Source: Acidobacteriota bacterium (GTDB lineage Bacteria > Acidobacteriota > Vicinamibacteria > Vicinamibacterales > UBA8438). Taken from it: 64,000 nt of DNA. The notes beneath the pieces are model-generated. The model was not told the DNA's origin and ran no database searches. It was given only the letters and a program-made list of their open reading frames with translations. Below, piece by piece: positions 34,772 through 42,811 of the stretch (the stretch's first letter is position 1; the number at the start of each line of letters is the position of its first letter). The DNA is taken from positions 1-64,000 of the forward strand of contig VXME01000042.1 in NCBI GenBank assembly GCA_009861545.1, given 5' to 3'. The position numbers and the translations under genes were made by a program.

Positions 34772-35086
34772 TCACGGTCGGCCGTCGGCGTTGATGTCTG
34801 CGGTGATGTCTGCGGTGATGACCGCCTGCAGCGCGTCCACCCTGCCGGTCAAGCGGTCGACCCTGCCGGTCAGGTGCTCGACCCTGCCGGTCAAGCGGTC
34901 GACCCTGCCGGTCAGGTGGTCGACCCTGCCGGTCAGGTGGTCGACCCTGCCGATCAAGCCATCGACCTTGCCGTTGACCAGCAGCACGCCGATCGCGTTC
35001 ACCAGCGAGATGAGCAGGGTAAGGGTCGCCAGGACGAGACTCACGGCTTCGCGCGTTCCCGTGTTCACGATGCAGCCTCCGTTCAC
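34772..35086 (-). CDS. Small membrane-anchored coiled-coil protein built from tandem repeats (104 aa)
   Basis: One hydrophobic helix (about 14-38, SLVLATLTLLISLVNAIGVLLV) is followed by seven heptads of the form LTGRVD(H/R), a textbook coiled-coil spacing, and a short ITADITADINAD tail. The heptads are encoded by a 21-base DNA repeat and the tail by a 12-base repeat. N-terminus: MNGGCIVNTGTREAVS. It resembles short hypothetical membrane proteins with a trailing coiled coil, but I recognise no named family. Probably oligomeric at the inner membrane. No operon partner. Confidence 0.65.
   Translation of the reverse strand: MNGGCIVNTGTREAVSLVLATLTLLISLVNAIGVLLVNGKVDGLIGRVDHLTGRVDHLTGRVDRLTGRVEHLTGRVDRLTGRVDALQAVITADITADINADGRP
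34840..34965. repeat. 21-base tandem repeat, six copies, inside small coiled-coil gene
   Basis: Six head-to-tail units beginning CCCTGCCGGTCA (34840, 34861, 34882, 34903, 34924, 34945), differing at a few positions. Each unit encodes one heptad, so unit length and coiled-coil period coincide. A 12-base repeat (TGATGTCTGCGG) adjoins it near 34794-34820. Confidence 0.92.
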
Positions 35087-35230
35087 CAGGAAAGGCTCGA
35101 TGGGGGCAACATCATCCTACCACGTGACTACACTTGGCGGCAACGGAGCTTCGCCCTCGTACGACTCGCTCACGGCGCCGCGTTCTCGTACCACTTGAGA
35201 TCGCGGTGCGGACCGCCGATGCAGATCAGG

Positions 35231-35302
35231 CGAACCCACCGGTCAGACGGCGCGCGAACCCACCGGTCAGACGGCGCGCGAACGCACCGGTCAGCCGGTG
35301 CG
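35231..35302. repeat. 24-base tandem repeat, three copies, overlapping a stop codon
   Basis: Units at 35231-35254, 35255-35278 (identical) and 35279-35302 (three mismatches). The third contains the final codons and stop of the amidohydrolase gene; the other two are downstream copies of that gene's end, each with its own in-phase TGA. This looks like recent slippage amplification of the gene terminus. Confidence 0.88.
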
Positions 35303-36478
35303 CGGGAGCCACTCGCCGCCGAGCACGGTACCGCGCGGGAACAGGCGCTGGCCGCCGGTGCGCAGGTTTTCGTAGTTGTCGACGAAGTCGAAGAGGCCGT
35401 GGCGCAACTCCAGCAGAGCCAGGTCGGCCCGCGCCCCGACGTGCAGCGTCCCGCGGTCGTTCAGGTGCGGGAAGACCCGCGAGGCGTTGGTGGTGACGCA
35501 CGCGACCACCTGCGTCAGGCTCATCCCCGCGTCGAGGAACTTCGACATCACGTTGGGCAGGTCCACCACCCCCGGCACGCTGCGGCTCGTGGTGTTGCCG
35601 TCGGTGGAGATGGTGTCGGGCAGGAATCCGGTCTGCATGACCTGGTCGAACGTGTCCCAGCGGATGTGCCCCCGGCGGCCGTTGGCCACGTCGAAGCGGA
35701 TGCCCCGGCGCCGCGCCTCGAGCACCGCCGGCCGGATGCGGCCGTCGTCGCCGACGATGGCGTTGGGAGGCGGCGCGTACATGTGGGTGACCACGTCGCC
35801 GGGCTTGAGCAGGCCGAACAGCGTGGACAGCGGCGAGACCGTCTGCCCCATGTGGATCATCACCGGCAGGTCGAAGGCCGACGCCGCCGCCTGGGTCCGG
35901 CGCAGCACTTCCACGTCGTCGGCCGCCACGTTGCGCGACAGCCGCGCCTTGACCCCGACCACGTAGTCCCGGTGGCGCGCGATCGCCTCCCGCGCCGCCC
36001 CGACGTCGGCCAGGTCGAGATCCATCGTGTCGCCGCCGGGCAGGATGCCCTGCCGCCCGATGTTGACGAGCAGGCGCCCCTGCTGCGGCGCCGCGCGCGC
36101 CACGGCCACCTGATCGTCGATGGCGTCGGCTCCGGCCGAGCCCGCGTCGACCCACGCGGTCACCCCGTCCTCCAGACAGATCCGCGGCCCCTGGGCCTCG
36201 CGGGCGTAGTGCGTATGGACGTCGATGAGGCCGGGCACGACGATCCGGCCGCTCGCGTTCACCACCTGCGCCTCACCGGCGTCGAGGCCCGGCTCCACCG
36301 CGGCGATGCGGCCGCCGGCAATCGCCACGTCGCGGACGGCGTCGATACCCAGCGACGGATCGATGACCCGCCCGCCCTGGACGACGAGGTCCCAGGACGC
36401 CGCGTGCGGGCGCGCCACGCCGGCGCCGAGCGCCGCCGCAGCCGTGGCGGAGACGAACTGGCGGCGGGTGATCAGCAT
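35291..36478 (-). CDS. Tat-exported amidohydrolase, dihydroorotase-like (395 aa)
   Basis: Metal-dependent hydrolase of cyclic amides or esters. ATG 36478 (GGGAGG upstream) starts a twin-arginine leader, LITRRQFVSATAAAALGAG. The fold opens with the dihydroorotase/hydantoinase pattern LVVQGGRVIDPSLGIDAVRDVAI, then PGLIDVHTHYA (HxH metal pair), VGVKARLS (carboxylated Lys candidate), VMIHMGQT, VVTHMYAP and the C-terminal beta-sandwich GARADLALLEL. The usual catalytic Asp is probably in STDGNTT. The substrate is unknown. The gene end is decorated by the 24-base tandem repeat. Confidence 0.85.
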   Translation of the reverse strand: MLITRRQFVSATAAAALGAGVARPHAASWDLVVQGGRVIDPSLGIDAVRDVAIAGGRIAAVEPGLDAGEAQVVNASGRIVVPGLIDVHTHYAREAQGPRICLEDGVTAWVDAGSAGADAIDDQVAVARAAPQQGRLLVNIGRQGILPGGDTMDLDLADVGAAREAIARHRDYVVGVKARLSRNVAADDVEVLRRTQAAASAFDLPVMIHMGQTVSPLSTLFGLLKPGDVVTHMYAPPPNAIVGDDGRIRPAVLEARRRGIRFDVANGRRGHIRWDTFDQVMQTGFLPDTISTDGNTTSRSVPGVVDLPNVMSKFLDAGMSLTQVVACVTTNASRVFPHLNDRGTLHVGARADLALLELRHGLFDFVDNYENLRTGGQRLFPRGTVLGGEWLPRTG

Positions 36479-36542
36479 GTCGGTCCTCCCTCTCGGTGAG
36501 AACACATGGTCTGCGCCTTAACGCGGCGTGTCAACCGCGCCG

Positions 36543-38129
36543 TCACGGCGCCAGCGGCGGCGTGTGCACCGGCAGGCGGCGGGCGCGGGTGGCCTGCTCG
36601 AAGGCGTAGCCGAGCGCCAGCAGGCGCGGCTCGTCGAACGCGCGTCCCAGGAACGAGAGCCCGACCGGCAGGCCCTCGCCCGTGAACCCGGCCGGCACGA
36701 TGAGGTCGGGGAAACCGGTCAGATTGGCATAGCGGGTGGCCGAGCGCCCGCCCCCGCCGGACGGCGCCGGCGCGATGTCGGCCCGGCCCGGCCGCCGGGG
36801 CGAGGTGGGATAGACGATGGCGGCGAGGTCCTCCGCGTCCATGAGCCCGGCGATGGCCGTGCGCACGAGGGGCAGGCCGTGCTCGCGTATGGCGCGGTAC
36901 TCGGAATCCGAGAGCTCGCCGCTTCCCTCCTCCTCGCGCATCAGGCGCCAGCGGCCGGGATTGGGCGCCGCGCCCCCGTCCTCCCGCCCGTTGACACGCA
37001 CCGCGTCCTCGATCAGCCCGGCCAGCGTGGTCGGAAAGCCGGGCTTCAGGGTCGCGAGATAGTCGGCGATCTGCGCCCGGAACTCGCGGTAGCGGATCGG
37101 GGCGTAGAAGTTGCCGGGAGCATCCAGCAGCCAGTCCGGGAAGCGCAGGTCGACGATCGTCGCCCCGGCGGACCGCAGCACGTCGAGCGAGGCCTCGACG
37201 ATCCAGTCCACCTCGGCGTCCTGGCCGAGAAAGTCGCGGGCGACGCCGATGCGCGCGCCCCGCAGCGCGTCCGAGTCCAGGTACTGCGTGTAGTCGGTCT
37301 CGAAGCGTCCTTCGCTCGCCGCGGTGGCGCCGTCGGCGGGGTCGACCCCGGTCATCACGCCGAGCGCGGCGGCCACGTCGTAGACGTGGCGGGCCATCGG
37401 CCCCGCGGTGTCGAACGAGAGGGCGAGCGGGACGATGCCGTCGCGGCTGAGCAGTCCGTAGGTAGGCTTGAGCCCCGCGATGCCGTTGGCCGTCGACGGT
37501 CCGCGCACCGACCCGCCGGTGTCGGTCCCCAGCCCCACCTGCGCATACGCCGCCGCGATCGCCGCCCCGGTCCCGCCGGACGAGCCGGATGGGCTGCGGG
37601 TCGGATCGTGCGGGTTCCGAGTACGTCCCCCGAGCGAGCTCATCGCGCCGCCGGAGGCGAACTCGCTCATGTTGACCTTGGCCAGGACGATGGCGCCGGC
37701 GTCGCGGAGCTTGCGCACCAGGAAGGCGTCGTCGGGCGGCAGCGAGCCGGCCAGCAGGACCGAGCCGGCGGTGGTCGGCAGGTCCGCCGTGTCGAGGTTG
37801 TCCTTGAGGACGACGGGGATCCCGTGCAGCGGCGATCGCGGTCCGTCCGCGGCCCGTTCGGCATCGAGCGCACGCGCCCTGACCACCGCCTCCGGGTTCA
37901 GTTCGATAACCGCGTTGAGTTGCGGACCGGCGTCGTCGTAGGCCGCTATGCGGGCCAGGTAGCGCTCGACGAGCTGCTCCGAGGACAGCGTGCCCGCGTC
38001 GAACGCCCGGTTCAGGTCCTCTATCGTGGACGACGTCACGTCGACGCCCTGCGCGCCGGCCATCGGGGCGACGGCGACGGCGAACAGCAGAAGCAGACAG
38101 CAGGGCCGGACGTGGTGGATTCGAGTCAT
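36543..38129 (-). CDS. Secreted amidase, amidase-signature family (528 aa)
   Basis: A signal peptide (residues 1-24) precedes an amidase-signature enzyme with the Ser-cisSer-Lys triad: Lys in GIPVVLKDNLDT and the serines in GSSGGTGAAIAA and GTDTGGSVRGPS. It hydrolyses carboxylic amides; peptide or aryl amide substrates are possible in the periplasm. ATG 38129 overlaps the TGA of bpt by four bases (ATGA), so it is translationally coupled to it although the products work in different compartments. Confidence 0.9.
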   Translation of the reverse strand: MTRIHHVRPCCLLLLFAVAVAPMAGAQGVDVTSSTIEDLNRAFDAGTLSSEQLVERYLARIAAYDDAGPQLNAVIELNPEAVVRARALDAERAADGPRSPLHGIPVVLKDNLDTADLPTTAGSVLLAGSLPPDDAFLVRKLRDAGAIVLAKVNMSEFASGGAMSSLGGRTRNPHDPTRSPSGSSGGTGAAIAAAYAQVGLGTDTGGSVRGPSTANGIAGLKPTYGLLSRDGIVPLALSFDTAGPMARHVYDVAAALGVMTGVDPADGATAASEGRFETDYTQYLDSDALRGARIGVARDFLGQDAEVDWIVEASLDVLRSAGATIVDLRFPDWLLDAPGNFYAPIRYREFRAQIADYLATLKPGFPTTLAGLIEDAVRVNGREDGGAAPNPGRWRLMREEEGSGELSDSEYRAIREHGLPLVRTAIAGLMDAEDLAAIVYPTSPRRPGRADIAPAPSGGGGRSATRYANLTGFPDLIVPAGFTGEGLPVGLSFLGRAFDEPRLLALGYAFEQATRARRLPVHTPPLAP

Positions 38130-38893
38130 TGGGAAACCGTCCTCCCGTTCGGGTCCGCGACGCCGCGCGCCGGTGCGACCGGCCGCATCTGCTGCCAGCG
38201 GCCGTCGACCAGAAGCTGCAGCGGCTGATAGTCGATCTTGTACTTCATCTTGGCCGACTCGGCGATCCAGAAGCCGAGATAGAGGTACGGCAGGCCGCGG
38301 CGGCGGCACTCCTCCACCTGCTTGAGGATCGCGAACACGCCGAGGCTGCGGTCCGCCAGATCGGGATCGAAGAACGTGTAGATGGCCGACAGACCGTGAT
38401 CGTGGGTGTCCGTGACGGCGGTGGCCACCAGCCGATCGCCGAGCCGCGCGTTCAGGAAGAACGTCCCGGCCCAGTCCGACCGGGCGATGTGGTCCAACTG
38501 TCGCCGCGATGGCGGGTACATCTCTCCGTCCAGGTGGCGGCCGCGGATGTAGCGCGCGTACAGGTCGAAGCCGGCGTCGTCTATCGCGGCCGGTCGCGCG
38601 TCCACCGAGAGGTCCGCGTTCTTCTTCAGCACGCGACGGAACCGGCGCCCCCACCGGAAGCGATCCACGGCGACGCGGGTAGCTATGCAGGCCTGGCAGG
38701 CGTCACAGCGGGGGCGATAGAGGTCGGGGCCCGACCGGCGGAATCCGGCGCGCGCCAGGGTCGCGTAGTCTTCTGCCGAGCGCGGCTCGTACGGATGGAG
38801 CAACTGCGTCCGCGCATCCCGATCGGCGAAGTAGAGACACCGGTGGGAAGCGAGGAGAAAGCGCCGGCTCTTGGCGGTCGCCGATACCGACAT
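38126..38893 (-). CDS. bpt: Aspartate/glutamate leucyltransferase, Bpt (255 aa)
   Basis: Leucyl-tRNA-protein transferase that attaches Leu to N-terminal Asp or Glu and feeds the ClpS/ClpAP N-end rule pathway. Family hallmarks: RPRCDACQACIATRV, the cluster YIRGRHLDGEMYPPS, the GNAT-like SLGVFAILKQVEECRRRGLPYLYLGFWI and terminal KMKYKIDYQPLQLLVDGRW. Length fits. Its ATG shares one base with the vapC stop (TGATG) and its own stop overlaps the amidase start, placing it in a four-gene chain. Confidence 0.92.
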   Translation of the reverse strand: MSVSATAKSRRFLLASHRCLYFADRDARTQLLHPYEPRSAEDYATLARAGFRRSGPDLYRPRCDACQACIATRVAVDRFRWGRRFRRVLKKNADLSVDARPAAIDDAGFDLYARYIRGRHLDGEMYPPSRRQLDHIARSDWAGTFFLNARLGDRLVATAVTDTHDHGLSAIYTFFDPDLADRSLGVFAILKQVEECRRRGLPYLYLGFWIAESAKMKYKIDYQPLQLLVDGRWQQMRPVAPARGVADPNGRTVSQ

Positions 38894-39324
38894 CAGTCGT
38901 CCAGCAGGTTGCGGTACATGAGACCCGGATACATCGAGAAACCGTGGTCGAGCGTGACCCATTCGCATCCGTGCTCGATCGCGAGCGCCGCGTGATACGC
39001 GTCCGGAATCCGGTTGCCGGTCAGGCGGCGCACCGCGAACAGGTTGCGGAAGATACGCCAATGGCCGTCGCCGGGCCGCAGTGTGACGGCCGCGGGCTGC
39101 GCGAGCAACGCCTCCACGAAGGCGCCGGCCGCCTCGGTGGGGGTCGGCGGATGAAAGACCTTCGGATGTGTCAGGACGCGCAACACGCCGCTCAACACCA
39201 GCTCCGAAAGACCCACAGGCGGTCGACCGGAGAAGGCGTCGTCCAGCCATTCCCGACAGCGATCGTGATGCATCGCGTCCACGCGAAACGCGTTCACCAG
39301 GACGTTGACGTCAGGACTCTGCAT
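38893..39324 (-). CDS. vapC: VapC-type PIN-domain ribonuclease toxin (143 aa)
   Basis: PIN domain with the acidic set: Asp in SPDVNVLVNAF, Glu in LSELVLSG, Asp in IPDAYHAALAI and Asp in TLDHGF. These bind Mg for RNA cleavage. The TA-system assignment rests on the overlapping upstream antitoxin gene. RNA target unknown. The stop overlaps the start of bpt, unusual for a toxin gene, which normally ends its operon. Confidence 0.9.
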   Translation of the reverse strand: MQSPDVNVLVNAFRVDAMHHDRCREWLDDAFSGRPPVGLSELVLSGVLRVLTHPKVFHPPTPTEAAGAFVEALLAQPAAVTLRPGDGHWRIFRNLFAVRRLTGNRIPDAYHAALAIEHGCEWVTLDHGFSMYPGLMYRNLLDD

Positions 39325-39550
39325 TCATCCGGTCTTCAAGCGCCGCGTTGTCGGTCAGGTCCACGCCGGGCTGGACCCCCTGCCCGCGAAAGACCGGAAT
39401 CGGCGGGCCGTCCGTAGCGACACGCGCCGGTCCCGCCAGGAGCTCCCGCAGCGCTTGCTCGACCACCGCCTTCAGCGGCCGGCGGTCGCGGGCCGCGTGG
39501 GACTTCGCGGCGCGCAGGAGCTCGTCGTTGATGTCTATCGTGGTGCGCAT
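39311..39550 (-). CDS. vapB: VapB-type antitoxin (79 aa)
   Basis: Small ribbon-helix-helix type antitoxin: MRTTIDINDELLRAAKSHAA then a helical RRPLKAVVEQALRELLAG and an extended acidic tail (VDLTDNAALEDRMNAES) that would wrap the PIN toxin. It overlaps vapC by 14 bases. I used ATG 39550 (MRTT); an in-frame ATG four codons earlier lacks any ribosome site. Confidence 0.88.
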   Translation of the reverse strand: MRTTIDINDELLRAAKSHAARDRRPLKAVVEQALRELLAGPARVATDGPPIPVFRGQGVQPGVDLTDNAALEDRMNAES

Positions 39551-39590
39551 ACACAAAAGCATATCAATGAGTATGTCTTTACGCCACCGC
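39551..39590 (-). promoter_or_regulatory. AT-rich vapBC promoter/operator
   Basis: A local AT-rich island in GC-rich surroundings directly abuts the vapB ATG. On the minus strand TATGCT lies 7 bases before the ATG, suitable as a -10 element for a near-leaderless mRNA. The near-palindrome CATATCAATGAGTATG (39560-39575) is a plausible operator for VapBC autorepression. Inference from position and composition. Confidence 0.5.
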
Positions 39591-39637
39591 GAGTCGTCGG
39601 GATGGACGTCGGACGCGCGTACGGCGAATACCTGTGC

Positions 39638-40693
39638 TCAACCGCGCGCCGCGGAGGCGATCTCGCCGATTGCGCCGAGCGCCCTCTCGATGCCCTGTCG
39701 CGAGACGTCGAGATGGGTCACCGCCCGGATCTGCCCGCCGGCGGCGCCCATTCGCACGCCGGCCGCGGCCAGGCGGTCGACGAACTCCCGGTTGCTCACC
39801 CCCAGATCGCTGACGTCGAAGAAGACCATGTTGGTCTCCGGCGCGGTGTTGCGCACCGCGATGCCCTCGATGGCGGCCAGGCCGCGGGCCAGCAGGCGGG
39901 CGTGCTCGTGATCCGCCGCCAGCCTGTCGACGTGGTGGTCGAGGGCGTACAGACAGCCCGCCGCGGCGACGCCGGCCTGCCGCATGGCCCCGCCGAAGAG
40001 CTGCTTGTAGCGCCGTGCGGCCGTGATGAAGTCCCGCGACCCCGCGAGCACCGCGCCGATGGGCGCACCGAGCCCCTTGGTGAAGTCGATCCACAAGGTG
40101 TCCACCTCGGCCGCGAACGCCGCCGCCGGGACACCGCTCGCCACGCGGGCGTTCATCAGCCGCGCGCCGTCCATGTGCAGCGGCACCCCGCGCGACCGCG
40201 CACACGCCGCGACCGCGGCGAGCTCCTCCCGCGTCCAGACGGCGCCGCCGCCGAAGTTGTGGGTCTGCTCCACGCACACCAGCCCGACCGGCTGGCCGTA
40301 AGGAACAGGCACCGCCACCACGCGGTCCATCGCCGCCTCGAGCTCGACCGGCGTGAAGATGCCCCGCTCGGTATGGATTCCCTGCACCATGACGCCGGAG
40401 GCGAGCGCCGCCCCGCCAGACTCCGCCCGGATGACGTGCGCCATCGCCTCGGCCACCAGCGCGTCCCCGGGCCGGGTGTGCGTCTTGACCGCGACGAGGT
40501 TGCACATCGTCCCGGTCGGCAGCCACAGCGCCGCCTCCTTGCCGAGCAGCCCGGCAACCCGTTCCTGCAGGCGGGTGACGGTCGGATCCTGACCCTTCTG
40601 CTCGTCACCCACCTCCGCGGCGGCCATCGCCGCGCGCATGCCGGCGGTCGGGCGGGTCTCGGTGTCGCTGGAAAGGAAGACGACGGCGCCCAA
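39638..40693 (-). CDS. Low-specificity L-threonine aldolase, TTG start (351 aa)
   Basis: PLP enzyme splitting threonine or allo-threonine to glycine and acetaldehyde. Hallmarks: SSDTETRPTAGMRAAMAAAEVGDE, HxD-like VPLHMDGARLMNA and the PLP lysine in WIDFTKGLGAPIGAVLAG. Start is TTG 40693: GGAGG lies seven bases upstream, inside the end of the quinoprotein gene, and the N-terminus then matches the family. The two genes are 2 bases apart and surely co-transcribed. Confidence 0.9.
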   Translation of the reverse strand: MGAVVFLSSDTETRPTAGMRAAMAAAEVGDEQKGQDPTVTRLQERVAGLLGKEAALWLPTGTMCNLVAVKTHTRPGDALVAEAMAHVIRAESGGAALASGVMVQGIHTERGIFTPVELEAAMDRVVAVPVPYGQPVGLVCVEQTHNFGGGAVWTREELAAVAACARSRGVPLHMDGARLMNARVASGVPAAAFAAEVDTLWIDFTKGLGAPIGAVLAGSRDFITAARRYKQLFGGAMRQAGVAAAGCLYALDHHVDRLAADHEHARLLARGLAAIEGIAVRNTAPETNMVFFDVSDLGVSNREFVDRLAAAGVRMGAAGGQIRAVTHLDVSRQGIERALGAIGEIASAARG

Positions 40694-40695
40694 CC

Positions 40696-42693
40696 CTATT
40701 CCTCCGGCAGGGCGAACGCCACGAGCCGCGCGTCGGGACCGGCGCCGGTGGCGATCAGGATGAACTGCCGGCCCGCGCGCGAGCGGTAGGTCATCGGGTT
40801 GCCGCTGGTGCGGAACTCGGTGGGCACGCGGCTCACCTCGCGGCCGGTCGCCGCGTCGAACGCGTAGAGATACGGGTCGCCGCCGCCGAGCAGGACGAGC
40901 CCGCCACCGGTGACCAACGGTCCGGGAGCGCCCGGCGTGCCGAGCCGCGCGGGCAGCTCGACGCCCCGCAGCAGCGGATGCGCGCGCATCACCCGGCTCC
41001 CCTCGCCGAACGGCACGCTCCAGGCGATGTCGCCCGCGTCCAGGTCGATGGAGACGAGCCGCGCGTAGGGCGGCTTGACGAGCGGTATCGGCCCCAGCCG
41101 GCTGCGCTCCGCCGGAACGTATCCGCCCAGCCCCCGGAAGATGCCGGCCGAGCCGCCGCGCGGGCAGTTGTTCGTGTAGGCGACGTCGACGTCCGGGAGA
41201 TTGGGATCGGTCTCGCACACCTGGTTGGCCGAAACCCCCTCCGAGGTCCGCACGTAGAGCCGGTTGGTGGTCGGGTCGAAGGCGGCCCCGCCCCAGTTGG
41301 CGCCGCCGTCGACGCGCGGCCGCTGCAGCGTCCCCCGCAAGCTGGGGGGCGTGAAGAGCGGTCCGAGCCGGTAGGTCTGCAGCTCCTCGACGGCGAGGCG
41401 ATGGATCTCCGGCGTCAGGTCGTTCGCATCATCGAGCGACACCCCCTGCGCGGCGAACGGCGGCGGCTTCGTCGGGAACGGCTGGGTCGGATACGGCACC
41501 TCGCCCGGCACGTCGGTCTCGATGTCGACCGGGCGCTCCTCGATGGGCCAGACCGGCTCGCCCGTCACCCGGTCGAACACGTAGGTGAAGCCCTGCTTCG
41601 AGACCTCCGCCACCGCGTCGATGGTCCGGCCGTCCACCTCCAGGGTCATCAGGTTCGGCGCCGACGTGAAATCGTAGTCCCACAATCCGTGGTGCACCGC
41701 CTGGAAGTGCCATTCGCGCTCGCCGGTCCGCGCGTCGAGGCAGACGAGCGACTCGGCGAACAGGTTGGCGCCGAGCCGCCGGCCGCCCCAGTAGTCGCTG
41801 CTCGGCGTGCTGGTCGGGACGTACAACAGCCCCCGCTCGGCGTCGAGGGACATCAATCCCCAGACGTTGGCGTGCCCGGTGAAGCGCCAGGAGCCGCCCT
41901 CCCAGGTGTCGGCCCCGAAGGCGTCGTTCGACTGCGGCACGGTGTAGAAGACCCAGCGCCGCTCGCCGGTGTGGACATCGAACGCCTGCACCGACCCGGG
42001 GGTATCGAAGCGTTGCTGGATGCGGTCCGGCACCCGGCTGCCGACGATGACCAGGTCCTCGAAGACGACGGGCGGCGACGTCTGGTCGAACATCTCGTGG
42101 GTCACCGGATTCGGGAAGTTCTCGGTCAGCAGCACGCGGCCGTCGTCGCCGAACGAGCGGATGAGCGACCCGTCGGCCGCGTTCAGCGCATACAGGCTGT
42201 CGCGGCTGTTGATGAAGACCCGCATCTGGTCGCCGGCCCCTGCCGTCCGGTTGGCGGTAGCCGGCCAGACCGCGACGCCGCGGTGCTTGAACCCGCCGGG
42301 AGGGCCGCCGTCCGGGCCGGTGCGCCATGCCTCGGGATCGAACGCCCAGAGCTGCTCGCCGGTCTCGGCGTCCAGGGCGACGACCCGCGTGTACATCGTC
42401 GACACGTAGACGACGTTGTCGATCATCAGCGGCATCACCTCGAAGCTGCCCGGCCGCGTCCGGAACTCCTGGTTCGGCAGCTCGTTCGGCTCCCACGTCC
42501 AGGCGACCTCCAGCCGGTCGACGTTGGCGGCGTCGATGTCGGCCAGCGGCGAGTACTTCGACGCCGCCTGGTCGGCGCCCACGTAGGGCCACTCGACCAT
42601 CTCGCCGGGCTCCTGCGCCGCGGCGGGTGCCCCGGCCATCAGCGCCGTCGCGAGCACGGCCGCCGCCATCATGATTCGTGTCGCCCTGTGCAT
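40696..42693 (-). CDS. PQQ-dependent glucose/alcohol dehydrogenase-like quinoprotein (665 aa)
   Basis: Signal peptide (1-26), no membrane helices and no haem motif, then a quinoprotein propeller. Recognisable parts are WPYVGADQAASKYSPLADIDAANVDRL, ALDAETGEQLWAFDPE, HHGLWDYDFTSAPNLM (active-site block of the membrane glucose dehydrogenase type), YVFDRVTGEPVWPIEERP and GGANWGGAAFDP. It lacks the five-helix membrane anchor of E. coli Gcd, so it is a soluble periplasmic form that must use an external electron acceptor. Co-transcribed with threonine aldolase. Confidence 0.88.
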   Translation of the reverse strand: MHRATRIMMAAAVLATALMAGAPAAAQEPGEMVEWPYVGADQAASKYSPLADIDAANVDRLEVAWTWEPNELPNQEFRTRPGSFEVMPLMIDNVVYVSTMYTRVVALDAETGEQLWAFDPEAWRTGPDGGPPGGFKHRGVAVWPATANRTAGAGDQMRVFINSRDSLYALNAADGSLIRSFGDDGRVLLTENFPNPVTHEMFDQTSPPVVFEDLVIVGSRVPDRIQQRFDTPGSVQAFDVHTGERRWVFYTVPQSNDAFGADTWEGGSWRFTGHANVWGLMSLDAERGLLYVPTSTPSSDYWGGRRLGANLFAESLVCLDARTGEREWHFQAVHHGLWDYDFTSAPNLMTLEVDGRTIDAVAEVSKQGFTYVFDRVTGEPVWPIEERPVDIETDVPGEVPYPTQPFPTKPPPFAAQGVSLDDANDLTPEIHRLAVEELQTYRLGPLFTPPSLRGTLQRPRVDGGANWGGAAFDPTTNRLYVRTSEGVSANQVCETDPNLPDVDVAYTNNCPRGGSAGIFRGLGGYVPAERSRLGPIPLVKPPYARLVSIDLDAGDIAWSVPFGEGSRVMRAHPLLRGVELPARLGTPGAPGPLVTGGGLVLLGGGDPYLYAFDAATGREVSRVPTEFRTSGNPMTYRSRAGRQFILIATGAGPDARLVAFALPEE

Positions 42694-42811
42694 CTTCCGA
42701 GACTCCTCTCGCTCGTCAGTCGGCCCCTGTGCGGGCTTCCTGCACGCGAACCGCCCGCGCGTCGTCGCGTGGCGGCGGGTTCCGGCTCTCGTCGACCCGG
42801 CGCGTCGCCTC

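Noticed and set aside
34840-35302. CRISPR-like repeat array
   Set aside because: Repeats are directly tandem with no spacers, have a three-codon multiple length and lie in or at the end of coding sequence.
36528-38228. Rightward frame of 566 codons opposite the amidase
   Set aside because: Shadow frame; the amidase triad and a coupled start are on the minus strand.
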